Assembly (NCBI GenBank): GCA_003133225.1
Contig: PKWL01000135.1
Location: 32,011-96,010 of the forward strand
Direction of reading: 5' to 3'
From: Janthinobacterium sp.
GTDB taxonomy: Bacteria > Pseudomonadota > Gammaproteobacteria > Burkholderiales > Burkholderiaceae_D
DNA: 64,000 nucleotides
In this document: positions 35,610-44,605 of the stretch, one piece after another
Layout: the number at the start of each line of letters is the position of its first letter
Numbering within the stretch: the first letter of the stretch is position 1
Notes under the pieces: generated by a model
Told to the model about the DNA's origin: nothing
The model's database searches: none
What the model saw: only the letters and a program-made list of their open reading frames with translations
Made by a program: the position numbers and the translations under genes

Positions 35610-37535
35610 TTACTTGGCCAGTATACTAAGCAACATTTCGTTCAAACCCTTGACGAAGGAGGCCGGGTCGGACAGCGAACCGCCTTCGGCCAGCATGGCC
35701 TGGTCGAACAGGATGTTCGCCCAGTCGGCGAACTGGGTGCCGCTGGCCGCATCGTCGTTTTTCAGGCGCATCACAAGTGGGTGATTCGGGTTGATTTCCA
35801 AAATCGGCTTCGAGTCCGGCGCGCTTTGGCCTGCCGCCTTCAGCATGCGCAGCAAATTGCCCGATAATTCGTTGTCGTCGGCCACCAGGCAGGCCGGCGA
35901 ATCCGTCAGGCGGAAGGTCACGCGCACATCCTTGGCTTTATCGGCCAGCGCAGTCTTCATTTTGCCCACCAAATCGGCGCATGCCGTTTCGGTCTCTTCA
36001 TGCACCTTTTTCTCCGCTTCGTCTTCCAGTTTGCCCAAATCGAGGCCACCTTTTGCCACCGACACGAGCTCCTTGCCTTCAAAGTCTTGAAGGAACGACA
36101 GCATCCATTCATCAACCCGATCCGTCAGGAGCAGCACCTCGACGCCTTTTTTGCGGAAAATTTCCAAGTGCGGACTGTTCTTGGCAGCCCGGTAGTTTTC
36201 GCCAGTCGCGTAGAAAATCTTGTCCTGCCCTTCCTTCATGCGCCCGATATAGTCGGCGAAAGAGGTGCCTTGCTCTTCGCTGTCGGCTTGCGTCGACGCG
36301 AAGCGCAGCAGCTTGGCGATGCGCTCCTTGTTGCCCGCGTCCTCGCCGATGCCTTCCTTTAGCACCTGGCCGAATTCTTTCCAAAACGTGGCGTACTTGT
36401 CCTTTTTCTCCTGCTCTTCCGCATTCGCTAGCTCTTCTAGCATCCCCAGCACGCGTTTGGTCGAGCCTTCGCGGATCACTTTGACGTCGCGCGACTCTTG
36501 CAAGATTTCGCGCGAAACGTTGAGCGGCAGGTCACTCGAATCGATCACGCCTTTCACGAATCGCAAGTAGGCCGGCATCAGTTGTTCGGCGTCGTCCATG
36601 ATGAAGACGCGCTTGACGTAGAGCTTGATGCCGCCTCGCTTGTTGCGGTCCCACAGGTCAAATGGCGCCTTGCTCGGGATATACAGCAGTTGCGTGTATT
36701 CGCTGCGTCCTTCGACGCGGTTGTGGGTTAGCGTGAGCGGCGCCTGGAAGTCGTGCGAGACGTGCTTGTAGAATTCGTCGTACTGTTCCGGCGTGATGTC
36801 GGCCTTGTTGCGGGCCCAAAGCGCACTGGCCTGATTGATGGTCTCGAATTCCTCCTTGACGACGGTTTCTTTTTTCTCTTCGTCCCATTCCTCTTTCTGC
36901 ATCACGATCGGCAACGAAATATGGTCGGAGTATTTGCGGATGATCGATTTGATCTTCCAGCTCGACAGCAGCTCGTCCTCGCCTTCGCGCAGGTGCAAGG
37001 TGATGTCGGTACCGCGCCGCCCCTTGTCGATCGCCTCGACGCTGTAGTCGCCTTCGCCAGCCGATTCCCAGCGCACGCCTTCGGATGCGTCTAGGCCGGC
37101 GCGGCGACTCTCGACCGTGATCTTGTCGGCCACGATGAAGCCGGAATAGAAGCCGACGCCAAATTGGCCGATCAGGGCCGCGTCTTGCTGCTGGTCGCCG
37201 GACAGTTTTCCAAAGAACTCCTTGGTGCCGGACTTAGCGATCGTACCCAGGTGCGAGATCACTTCGTCGCGACTCATGCCGATGCCGTTATCGGAAATGG
37301 TGATGGTGCGTGCCGCCTTATCAAAACCGACCTTGATTTTTAGCTCATGGTCGTTGCCGTACAGTGCGTCGTGATTGATCGCTTCAAAGCGCAGCTTGTC
37401 GGCGGCGTCGGACGCGTTGGAGATCAGTTCACGCAAAAAAATTTCCTTGTTGGAGTACAAGGAATGAATCATCAGTTGCAACAGTTGTTTCACTTCAGCC
37501 TGAAAACCCAGGGTTTGCTTTTCGGAGACGGCCAT
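35610..37535 (-). CDS. htpG: molecular chaperone HtpG (bacterial Hsp90)
   Basis: 641 residues from ATG 37535 ([15 protein letters not shown]); the frame extends to 37604 through the promoter. The N-terminal GHKL ATPase carries '[19 protein letters not shown]', '[16 protein letters not shown]' and '[11 protein letters not shown]'; the middle domain has '[20 protein letters not shown]' and '[14 protein letters not shown]'; the C-terminal dimerisation domain is complete. Cytoplasmic chaperone induced by heat shock, which fits the sigma32-type promoter at 37578-37605. Monocistronic. Confidence 0.98.
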   Translation of the reverse strand: MAVSEKQTLGFQAEVKQLLQLMIHSLYSNKEIFLRELISNASDAADKLRFEAINHDALYGNDHELKIKVGFDKAARTITISDNGIGMSRDEVISHLGTIAKSGTKEFFGKLSGDQQQDAALIGQFGVGFYSGFIVADKITVESRRAGLDASEGVRWESAGEGDYSVEAIDKGRRGTDITLHLREGEDELLSSWKIKSIIRKYSDHISLPIVMQKEEWDEEKKETVVKEEFETINQASALWARNKADITPEQYDEFYKHVSHDFQAPLTLTHNRVEGRSEYTQLLYIPSKAPFDLWDRNKRGGIKLYVKRVFIMDDAEQLMPAYLRFVKGVIDSSDLPLNVSREILQESRDVKVIREGSTKRVLGMLEELANAEEQEKKDKYATFWKEFGQVLKEGIGEDAGNKERIAKLLRFASTQADSEEQGTSFADYIGRMKEGQDKIFYATGENYRAAKNSPHLEIFRKKGVEVLLLTDRVDEWMLSFLQDFEGKELVSVAKGGLDLGKLEDEAEKKVHEETETACADLVGKMKTALADKAKDVRVTFRLTDSPACLVADDNELSGNLLRMLKAAGQSAPDSKPILEINPNHPLVMRLKNDDAASGTQFADWANILFDQAMLAEGGSLSDPASFVKGLNEMLLSILAK

Positions 37536-37577
37536 TTTTACCTCGTAAGTCTTGGATTGATTGAACGAATCAAATGA

Positions 37578-37605
37578 AGATGGGGGCCATAATAGCGATT
37601 TCAAG
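37578..37605 (-). promoter_or_regulatory. sigma32 (RpoH) heat-shock promoter of htpG
   Basis: On the reverse strand CTTGAA (37600-37605) is followed after 14 bases by CCCCATCT (37578-37585), a full match to the RpoH consensus CTTGAA-N(11-16)-CCCCATNT. The predicted start is about 35 bases before the htpG ATG. Confidence 0.9.
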
Positions 37606-37825
37606 CTATTTGGCGCAAGATATTAGCAATTCCAAATGACTTTGAATTGCCAAAAACAGCGCCCGCGCCTTGCAGCAGCATGTTGCGCGCATTTCGCCTA
37701 TTAATGGGCTTCCTGAGCTACAGGACGTACAATATCGCTACCGCGGCGCAGTTGCCGCCTTCGCATCCGCTCCGTGGCAACCAGGCATTTCGCCCATCGA
37801 TCCGCACCATTTTATGGAAAACCCC

Positions 37826-38287
37826 ATGTCAGTGTACGAAAAACTCAAAGCGCTCGATATCACCTTGGCTGTGGCTGCCGCTCCAGTTGCTGCCTACGTC
37901 ATGTACGTGCAATCGGGCAATCTGGTGTTCGTTTCCGGCCATATCGCGAAAAAAGCCGACGGTTCGATCTGGACCGGCCAGCTGGGCAAAACCATCGGCA
38001 CCGAAGAAGGCCAGCTGGCCGCGCGCAGCATTGCGGTCGATCTTTTGGGCACCTTGCAAGAGGCGTGCGGGGGCGACCTTAATCGTGTCAAACGCATCGT
38101 TAAGGTGATGAGCCTGGTTAATTCGACGCCTGACTACACGGAACAGCACCTGGTCACCAATGGCGCCTCCGAGCTGCTGGGCGCCGTGTTTGGGGAAGCG
38201 GGCCGGCATGCGCGCTCCGCGTTTGGCGTGGCCCAAATTCCCCGTGGCGCTTGCGTCGAGATCGAATTGATCGCTGAAATCGATTAA
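37826..38287 (+). CDS. RidA/YjgF-YER057c family protein
   Basis: 153 residues from ATG 37826 (MSVYEKLKALDITL); an in-frame ATG at 37814 is possible. 'YVQSGNLVFVSGHIAKKADG', 'NRVKRIVKVMSLVNSTPDY' and 'GRHARSAFGVAQIPRGACVE' ending in EIELIAEI match the RidA-like (YjgH/Rid2-7) family of trimeric enamine/imine deaminases. The conserved Arg in the 'ARSAFGV' strand and the closing Glu are present. It is divergent from htpG and 130 bases before an aminotransferase on the same strand, so detoxifying reactive enamines from PLP enzymes is a plausible role. Confidence 0.9.
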   Translation: MSVYEKLKALDITLAVAAAPVAAYVMYVQSGNLVFVSGHIAKKADGSIWTGQLGKTIGTEEGQLAARSIAVDLLGTLQEACGGDLNRVKRIVKVMSLVNSTPDYTEQHLVTNGASELLGAVFGEAGRHARSAFGVAQIPRGACVEIELIAEID

Positions 38288-38416
38288 ACCCGTTTTTCCG
38301 CGCTAAAGCTCCATTAATGCGAACGGCATTTACCCAATGCCTTTTTTTTGAAGCCGCCACAAGCGTGCTTGTTTATGGACCAGGTACTGCCCGGTCCTTC
38401 CTTCTGTGAGACTCGT

Positions 38417-39610
38417 ATGAAAATTGAAAATCCAAATCCCATCCAATGGCGTTTTGCCGAGCGCGCCGAGCAACTGCAAAGTTCCTTTATCCGCGAAATC
38501 CTAAAGATCACGCAGCAGCCGGAAATTATCTCGTTTGCCGGCGGCCTGCCCTCGCCCGCCACCTTTCCCATCACGGAAATGAAGGCCGCGTTCGACAAGG
38601 TCTTGACCCAAAACGGCAAGCTCGCCTTGCAATATGGCCCAACCGACGGTTACCTCCCTTTGCGTCAATGGATTGCCGATTCCCTGTCGACCCAGGGCGC
38701 CAAGATCATCGCCGAACAAGTACTCATGACCTCGGGCTCGCAACAAGTTCTCGACTTGTTGGGCAAGGTCTTGATCGACGAAGGCAGCCGCGTGTTGGTG
38801 GAAACGCCGAGCTACCTCGGCGCACTGCAGGCGTTCTCCGTCTACCGTCCGCAATTTGTCTCGGTTGCAACCGATGCGCACGGCTTGGTGCCGCATTCCG
38901 TGACTGGCGTCGCCGACGGCGCGCGCTTCTTGTATGCGCTGCCCAATTTCCAAAATCCGACCGGGCGCAGCCTCTCGGTCGAGCGCCGCGTCGAATTGGT
39001 CGAGACCTGCGCCCGCCACGGCTTGCCGCTGATCGAAGACGATCCCTATGGCGCCTTAAGCTATTCTGGAGCGCCTTTCCCAAAAATGCTGAACATGAAC
39101 CCGGCCGGCGTGATTTACATGGGTTCCTTCTCCAAAGTGCTAACGCCTGGCATCCGCCTCGGTTATGTGGTGGCGCCGTTGGCGCTGGTACGGCGCCTGG
39201 AATTGGCGAAGCAGGCATCCGATTTGCACACATCGCAACTGACGCAAATGGTGGTGCATGAAGTGATCAAGGACGGCTTCCTCGATACCCACATCCCCAG
39301 CATCCGCACCCTGTACGGCAAGCAGTGCCAAGCCATGCTAGCGGCCATGGACGAGCACTTCCCGGCCGGCGTCAGCTGGACCAAACCAGAGGGTGGCATG
39401 TTCATTTGGGTCACGCTGCCCAAGCATATCGATGCCATGAAGCTGCTCGATGAGGCCATTGCCAACAAGGTCGCTTTCGTACCGGGTGCGCCGTTTTACG
39501 CCAACGCCGCGGAAAGCAACACGCTGCGCCTGTCGTTTGTGACGGTGCCGCCAGAGCGCATCCGCGAAGGCATCGCGATTCTAGGCCGGTTAATCTCCGC
39601 CCTCGTGTAA
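38417..39610 (+). CDS. PLP-dependent aminotransferase (class I/II, LysN/2-aminoadipate type)
   Basis: 397 residues from ATG 38417 (MKIENPNPIQWRFAERA). 'IISFAGGLPSPATFP', 'LQYGPTDGYLPLRQWIA', 'PNFQNPTGRSLS', 'IEDDPYGALSYSG' and the PLP-binding Lys in 'GSFSKVLTPGIRLGYV' identify a fold-type I aminotransferase of the group that includes 2-aminoadipate, branched-chain and valine-pyruvate transaminases. It lacks the GntR domain of MocR regulators. Its substrate cannot be fixed from sequence alone. RidA-family gene upstream, a strong hairpin downstream (39736-39786). Confidence 0.88.
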   Translation: MKIENPNPIQWRFAERAEQLQSSFIREILKITQQPEIISFAGGLPSPATFPITEMKAAFDKVLTQNGKLALQYGPTDGYLPLRQWIADSLSTQGAKIIAEQVLMTSGSQQVLDLLGKVLIDEGSRVLVETPSYLGALQAFSVYRPQFVSVATDAHGLVPHSVTGVADGARFLYALPNFQNPTGRSLSVERRVELVETCARHGLPLIEDDPYGALSYSGAPFPKMLNMNPAGVIYMGSFSKVLTPGIRLGYVVAPLALVRRLELAKQASDLHTSQLTQMVVHEVIKDGFLDTHIPSIRTLYGKQCQAMLAAMDEHFPAGVSWTKPEGGMFIWVTLPKHIDAMKLLDEAIANKVAFVPGAPFYANAAESNTLRLSFVTVPPERIREGIAILGRLISALV

Positions 39611-39735
39611 GGTCAGGCCGGCGCCTGGAACGGGCCGGCCGGACCGATCCAGCTTACGGTGAGGCGCGAAGGCCGCGTCCAAGTGGCGCCGCCGGCCCTT
39701 CCGTGCGCCGGCAACGAGCGCCGTCGTTGGCGTGT

Positions 39736-39786
39736 TGCAATTTCGAGCGTGCGCTGCCGGCGCTGGCATCGCACGCTCGAAATGCA
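39736..39786. repeat. long inverted repeat between convergent genes
   Basis: ATTTCGAGCGTGCG and CGCACGCTCGAAAT are perfect complements, extended outward by TGCA with one bulged base and inward by TGCC/GGCA. It lies between the aminotransferase (plus) and a minus-strand small gene. No T-run follows on either side, but the position suits a bidirectional transcription end. Confidence 0.8.
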
Positions 39787-39812
39787 TCGTCCAAAGCGCG
39801 CCGCGCCGCCAT

Positions 39813-40010
39813 TTAGGCCAGGGCTTCTTTGGCCGCCTCTTGCGGACTCAAGCCGTCATAAAACTGGTCGGTGAACCACTCCACCTCCTCTTCGATATGT
39901 TCTTGGGCCTGGGCCCGCGTCGCGCCGCCGCCAATTAAAAACTCTTCGACTTCGGTACACCATTTAATCAAGGCCAGCGTTTCCGCATCCAGTTTTTCTT
40001 TCTTTGCCAT
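39813..40010 (-). CDS. small acidic protein of unknown function (65 aa)
   Basis: ATG 40010 or 40013 follows AGGTGG. The product (MAKKEKLDAETLALIKWCTE start) is helical and acidic: 'VEEFLIGGGATRAQAQEHIE' then W-F-T-D-Q-F-Y-D and 'GLSPQEAAKEAL'. No domain is recognised. The clean ribosome site and codon use argue for real coding. It is monocistronic, convergent with the aminotransferase. Confidence 0.7.
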   Translation of the reverse strand: MAKKEKLDAETLALIKWCTEVEEFLIGGGATRAQAQEHIEEEVEWFTDQFYDGLSPQEAAKEALA

Positions 40011-40070
40011 CATCCCACCTTTTATGCAACGAGTTCCACGCCAGCCCTTAGTGTAGCAGCTGGTGAAGGC

Positions 40071-40613
40071 TCAGCGCGCGTAATAGCCGACCGTGCTCTG
40101 GCCGCCCAGCGCATGGCCTTTAAGTGTGGATAGCAGTTCGTCACGGGTTAGGCCCGGCGGCAAGGCGCCAGGCGCGAGGTCAGTGGCGATGACGGTAAAG
40201 AGATAATGATGCGGCGCATCGCCTGGCGGCGGACACATGCCCTGGAAGGTGTTCAGACCGGCCACGTTTCTACCCACCGTGGCGCCAGCGCCATCGGTCT
40301 GGCCCTCACCTTGTTTTAGCTGGCCACGCTCGGCGCCAATGTTATAGGCGACCCAGTGCGATACGCCCAAGCCCTTTGCGCCGTCCGGGTCAAAGGCCAA
40401 CACCGCCACCGACCGGGTTCGGGGCGGCAGGTTGCTCCAAGATAGCTGAGGCGAAATGCCCTTGCCGCCACAGTCGCCCGTGGTGCCGGCATGTTGGGAC
40501 GGGATCATTCCATTTTCGGCAAAAGAGCTCGATGCCACGGTCAGAGGCGCCGCTCTAACCGTGCTGGCCGACCAACACAGGGTTGCGGCCGCAACGACGA
40601 AAAGTGTTTTCAT
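40071..40613 (-). CDS. periplasmic PEBP/YbhB-family protein
   Basis: 180 residues from ATG 40613, preceded by GAGGA. A signal peptide (MKTLFVVAAATLCWSASTVRA, about 21 residues, Ala at the cleavage site) suggests export. The phosphatidylethanolamine-binding fold shows 'GISPQLSWSNLPPRTRSVAV' with 'AFDPDGAKGLGVSHWVAYNI' (D-P-D and H-W motifs) and 'HHYLFTVIATDL'. It belongs to the YbhB/YbcL Raf-kinase-inhibitor-like family, whose bacterial function is unclear. The frame runs further upstream, over a stretch without a ribosome site. Confidence 0.9.
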   Translation of the reverse strand: MKTLFVVAAATLCWSASTVRAAPLTVASSSFAENGMIPSQHAGTTGDCGGKGISPQLSWSNLPPRTRSVAVLAFDPDGAKGLGVSHWVAYNIGAERGQLKQGEGQTDGAGATVGRNVAGLNTFQGMCPPPGDAPHHYLFTVIATDLAPGALPPGLTRDELLSTLKGHALGGQSTVGYYAR

Positions 40614-40762
40614 TTTTTCCTCGGCCAGGCACGCTTTAACGCGCCCTGCTTTTATTAAAATCCTATCGATCTCACGATTTTCCGTGATTTTTGACCTTTT
40701 GCGCCTTGACCTTGCAAATGACTGGCGAGCGCGCCTTGCTCCGTGACGGGACCTCCCGCCGG

Positions 40763-42016
40763 TCAAGCGCAAGCAATTCGTGCCGCCGCTTCGCGCAGTT
40801 TGTCCTTTTTGCTCTTGCGCCTGCCTTTGACGCCGCCGTTGACGGCGTCGGTCGCCAAATGGGCCATGGGAGTTGCCGTTCCGGTCGCTTCGAATCCGGC
40901 GATCGTCTCCCGCTCCAGCAGCATATTCCGGCGCTTTTCTATCAGCCGGAAATGGGCTTCCGTGTCAGCACTGATGAAGCTGATCGCGATGCCGCTTTCG
41001 CCGGCGCGCCCGGTGCGCCCAATGCGGTGGGTGTAGTCGAGTGCTGAGCGCGGCAAATCGTAGTTGACCACGACAGGCAGCTGAGCGATGTCGATGCCGC
41101 GCGCAGCCACATCGGTGGCCACTAGCACTTGCAAAAGGCCGGCCTTGAAGTCCGCTAGTACCTGGCTGCGCATGCCCTGGCTCGCCTCGCCGTGCAAGGC
41201 GCCAGCCTTAATGCCATTACGCTGCAGCTTGTCTGCCACGTGCATGGCGGCGTATTTGGTGGCGACGAAGACCAGCACCCGGCTCCACTGGTTTTCCAAG
41301 ATCAAATGCTTGAGCAATTGGGTGCGCCGCGGCACATCGACGGCAAGCGCGCGTTGCGTGATGTCCGGCTCGTTAAGCGGGGTCGCTTCGACCTCAATTC
41401 GGATCGGCTCGCGCAGCATGCGCGTGGCCAGAGCATGCACCGCTGCGGGAAAGGTGGCCGAGAAAAAGAGAGACTGGTGTTGCGCAGGCAGCAAGTCGAG
41501 AATGCGCCCGATTTCATCGGCGAAGCCCAGGTCGAGCAAGCGGTCCGCCTCGTCAAGTACCAAGGTCGAGATGGCGGAAAGCGTCAACGCATGATGTTCT
41601 ACCAGGTCGAGCAAGCGGCCCGGCGTAGCGACCAAGATATCAGCGCCGCCGCGCAAACCCATCATTTGCGGATTGATGGACACGCCGCCAGACAGGACCG
41701 CCACCTTCACCGGCGCCGGCATGAAGCGCGCGTAATGGACGATAGCGGCGCCGACCTGGGCCGCTAGTTCGCGGGTCGGCACCAAAATGAGGGCATGGCT
41801 GCGGCGCGCGCCCGCTCGCCCGTCAAGCAAGGACTGCAGCAGCGGCAGCGCAAACGCCGCGGTCTTGCCAGTGCCGGTCTGCGCCGAGCCAAGCACATCC
41901 TTGCCGCGCAAAATCGCCGGAATGGCGGCCGCCTGGATCGCGGTTGGCGCCAGATAAGCGCTGGCACTGACGGCACGCAGGAGGCAGGGAGCAAGACCCA
42001 AAGAGGAAAATGACAT
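40763..42016 (-). CDS. DEAD-box RNA helicase, RhlE-like
   Basis: 417 residues from ATG 42016 (MSFSSLGLAPCLLRAV). 'APTAIQAAAIPAILRGKD' (Q motif), 'AQTGTGKTAAFALPLL', 'PTRELAAQV', 'VLDEADRLLDLGF', 'FFSATFP', 'VATDVAARGIDI' and 'HRIGRTGRAG' are in order. The C-terminal tail is short and basic (GRRKSKKDKLREAA), as in RhlE, and lacks the DbpA domain. RhlE acts in ribosome assembly and RNA decay. The upstream extension to 42136 has no ribosome site. Divergent from dapC. Confidence 0.93.
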   Translation of the reverse strand: MSFSSLGLAPCLLRAVSASAYLAPTAIQAAAIPAILRGKDVLGSAQTGTGKTAAFALPLLQSLLDGRAGARRSHALILVPTRELAAQVGAAIVHYARFMPAPVKVAVLSGGVSINPQMMGLRGGADILVATPGRLLDLVEHHALTLSAISTLVLDEADRLLDLGFADEIGRILDLLPAQHQSLFFSATFPAAVHALATRMLREPIRIEVEATPLNEPDITQRALAVDVPRRTQLLKHLILENQWSRVLVFVATKYAAMHVADKLQRNGIKAGALHGEASQGMRSQVLADFKAGLLQVLVATDVAARGIDIAQLPVVVNYDLPRSALDYTHRIGRTGRAGESGIAISFISADTEAHFRLIEKRRNMLLERETIAGFEATGTATPMAHLATDAVNGGVKGRRKSKKDKLREAAARIACA

Positions 42017-42334
42017 AGGCAGCCCTAGGAACACGATCGAGGTGGCGCTGCTGTTCGAGGGGAACGGCCGCACGAAAAAAACAATGAGGCCGCCAGTATA
42101 AGGCCGCCGCGATTGAACTGAAACGTCGCGCCCCATTTAACCGTGCGGCCGATGCGACTCTGCCTGCCGATACCGCTTGAATCGCGCTTTGCCGGCCTGC
42201 GCGCCGTCAAGGCGAGGCGCCGTTGGCGCGCGCGGGCGCATTGGCACTCAGGCAAGTCCAACGGCGCTATAATGCTCGGACATTGGCGGCCTTGTGGGCG
42301 CCACTTCGCAACCGTTTCTGCCTTGGCCCGACCC

Positions 42335-43552
42335 GTGAATCCACATCTCGACAAACTGCAACCCTATCCGTTCGAAAAACTGCGTCAATTGTTTTCCGGC
42401 GTCACCGTCGATCCCGCCTATTGCGCCATCAGCCTGGGCTTAGGCGAGCCGAAGCATCCGACGCCGCCCTTTATCCAGCAAGCGCTGGTCGATAACCTGG
42501 GCGGACTGGCCAATTACCCGAGCACGATCGGCTCGGAGGCGCTGCGGGGCGCGATTGCCGGCTGGCTCGAACGGCGCTATGACTTGCCTGCCTTGGACCG
42601 GGAGACCCAGGTATTGCCCGTGAATGGCTCGCGCGAAGCGTTGTTCGCGCTGGCGCAAACCGTCGTCGATCCAGCGCCCGGGGCGCTGGTGGTGTGCCCG
42701 AATCCGTTTTATCAGATTTATGAAGGCGCGGCCTACCTGGCAGGCGCCGAGCCCTATTTTGTCAATTCCGATCCCGCGCGCAATTTCGGTTGCGATTACG
42801 ACAGCGTGCCAGCCGCCGTCTGGAAGCGCGTTCAATTGCTGTACCTGTGTTCGCCTGGCAATCCGACCGGCGCCACGCTCACGCTGACGGACTGGGAAAA
42901 TTTGTTCGCGCTATCCGAGCGCTACGACTTCGTCATCGCCGCCGACGAGTGCTATTCCGAAATTTACCATGGCAGCGAAGCGCCGCTGGGCGCGCTGGAA
43001 GCAGCGCACCTGCTGGGCCTTAGCCTAGGCGAGCAGCCATATGCCCGTCTGGTGGTGTTTTCCAGTCTGTCGAAACGCTCCAACGTGGCCGGGATGCGCT
43101 CCGGTTTTGTGGCCGGCGACGCCGATGTCTTGAAAAAATTCCTGCTCTATCGCACCTATCATGGCGGAGCCATGAGCCCCCCCGTGCAGGCGGCCTCCGT
43201 CGCAGCCTGGAACGACGAGACCCACGTCGAAGAAAACCGGGCAAAATACCGCGCCAAATTTGCTGCCATCACGCCCCTGCTACAGCCGGTAATGGAGGTT
43301 GAATTGCCCGACGCCGGTTTTTATTTGTGGGCCGACATCAGCCAGACCGGCTTGTCCGACACGCAATTCGCGCAGCGTCTGTATGCCAAATATAATGTAA
43401 CGGTATTGCCAGGGAGCTATCTGGCGCGCGACGCTCACGGCATCAACCCGGGCCGCAACCGCATCCGCATGGCGCTCGTTGCCGAAGTGGACGAAGGTCT
43501 CGAAGCGGCACACCGCATCGTTCAATTCTGCAAACACCTGTCCGCCTTTTGA
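42335..43552 (+). CDS. dapC: succinyldiaminopimelate transaminase
   Basis: 405 residues, probable GTG start at 42335 (reads MNPHLDKLQPYPFEKLRQLF, the DapC N-terminus). PLP-binding Lys is in 'SSLSKRSNVAGMRSGF'; 'LGLGEPKHPTPP', 'YPSTIGSEALRGAIAGWL' and 'PNPFYQIYEGAAYLAGAEP' are DapC blocks. It converts N-succinyl-2-amino-6-ketopimelate to N-succinyl-LL-diaminopimelate in lysine and peptidoglycan synthesis. dapD follows after 25 bases. A TATAAT lies at 42268-42273, without a convincing -35. Confidence 0.95.
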   Translation: MNPHLDKLQPYPFEKLRQLFSGVTVDPAYCAISLGLGEPKHPTPPFIQQALVDNLGGLANYPSTIGSEALRGAIAGWLERRYDLPALDRETQVLPVNGSREALFALAQTVVDPAPGALVVCPNPFYQIYEGAAYLAGAEPYFVNSDPARNFGCDYDSVPAAVWKRVQLLYLCSPGNPTGATLTLTDWENLFALSERYDFVIAADECYSEIYHGSEAPLGALEAAHLLGLSLGEQPYARLVVFSSLSKRSNVAGMRSGFVAGDADVLKKFLLYRTYHGGAMSPPVQAASVAAWNDETHVEENRAKYRAKFAAITPLLQPVMEVELPDAGFYLWADISQTGLSDTQFAQRLYAKYNVTVLPGSYLARDAHGINPGRNRIRMALVAEVDEGLEAAHRIVQFCKHLSAF

Positions 43553-43577
43553 TTCACCCCTCATTTTTTAGACCATC

Positions 43578-44405
43578 ATGACTCAACTACTTGAACACAT
43601 CATCAACCAGGCCTGGGAACAACGCGCCGACATTAGTCCGGCCAGCGGCAGCGCCGAACTGCGCGAAGCGGTGGGCCATGTCATCGCCGGCCTCGACGAC
43701 GGCAGCGTGCGCGTCGCGCAAAAAACGGGCACTGCCTGGGTCGTCAACCAATGGGTCAAGAAGGCCGTCCTGCTCTCCTTTCGCCTCGAGGACAACCGGG
43801 TGATGACGGCCGACTCCAGCATGCAGTTCTACGACAAGGTACCCACCAAGTTCGCCCACTACACGGCCGACGATTTTGCCCGGGGCGGCTTTCGGGTGGT
43901 GCCGCCAGCCGTCGCCAGGCGTGGCAGCTTCATTGCCAAAAACGTGGTGTTGATGCCCTCTTTCGTCAACATCGGCGCTTACGTTGATGAAGGCACGATG
44001 GTCGATGCGTGGGCCACAGTCGGATCGTGCGCGCAGATCGGCAAGAACGTGCATCTGTCGGGCGGGGTCGGCATCGGCGGCGTGCTCGAACCGATGCAGG
44101 CCAATCCCACCATTATCGAAGATAATTGCTTCATCGGCGCCCGTTCGGAAATCGTCGAAGGCGTGATCGTCGAAGAGAACTCGGTGATTTCGATGGGCGT
44201 ATACATCGGCCAGTCGACCAAGATCTACGATCGCGCGACGGACGCTGTCAGCTACGGTCGCGTGCCGGCCGGATCCGTCGTGGTGGCGGGCAACTTGCCG
44301 TCTGAGGATGGCAAGTACAGCCTGTATTGCGCCGTGATCGTCAAGCGGGTGGACGCCAAGACGCGTGCCAAGACGGGCATCAACGAACTGCTGCGCGGCA
44401 TTTAA
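43578..44405 (+). CDS. dapD: tetrahydrodipicolinate N-succinyltransferase
   Basis: 275 residues, the family length. The N-terminal helical domain (1-100) is followed by left-handed beta-helix hexapeptide repeats ('[20 protein letters not shown]', '[20 protein letters not shown]', '[20 protein letters not shown]'). Catalytic Asp and Glu positions fall in '[11 protein letters not shown]' and '[12 protein letters not shown]'. Adds succinyl from succinyl-CoA to tetrahydrodipicolinate. Start ATG 43578 ([14 protein letters not shown]), 25 bases after dapC. Confidence 0.98.
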   Translation: MTQLLEHIINQAWEQRADISPASGSAELREAVGHVIAGLDDGSVRVAQKTGTAWVVNQWVKKAVLLSFRLEDNRVMTADSSMQFYDKVPTKFAHYTADDFARGGFRVVPPAVARRGSFIAKNVVLMPSFVNIGAYVDEGTMVDAWATVGSCAQIGKNVHLSGGVGIGGVLEPMQANPTIIEDNCFIGARSEIVEGVIVEENSVISMGVYIGQSTKIYDRATDAVSYGRVPAGSVVVAGNLPSEDGKYSLYCAVIVKRVDAKTRAKTGINELLRGI

Positions 44406-44605
44406 TCAGCCAGCCGCGCCCCATGGAAGCGTTGCGGCCCTGAAACTTCGGCCCCGGACAGCTGTGGCGAGGGCCTAGGCGGCCGCAGTCGGGTTGCGGG
44501 CGGCGCTTGGGTTGCTGGAGAGAAACGGCGCGACACGCCTTGGATGGGTCAGGGGGCCGGAAAGTGTACGATGACGGGTGGGACCCGTCCTAATTTGAGG
44601 AGAGC

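Noticed and set aside
40743..41047. Plus-strand open frames over the RhlE-like gene.
   Set aside because: Shadow frames of the helicase, without a product.
42268..42273. TATAAT upstream of dapC as a promoter.
   Set aside because: No acceptable -35 at 15-19 bases; TTGGCA lies 21 bases away.
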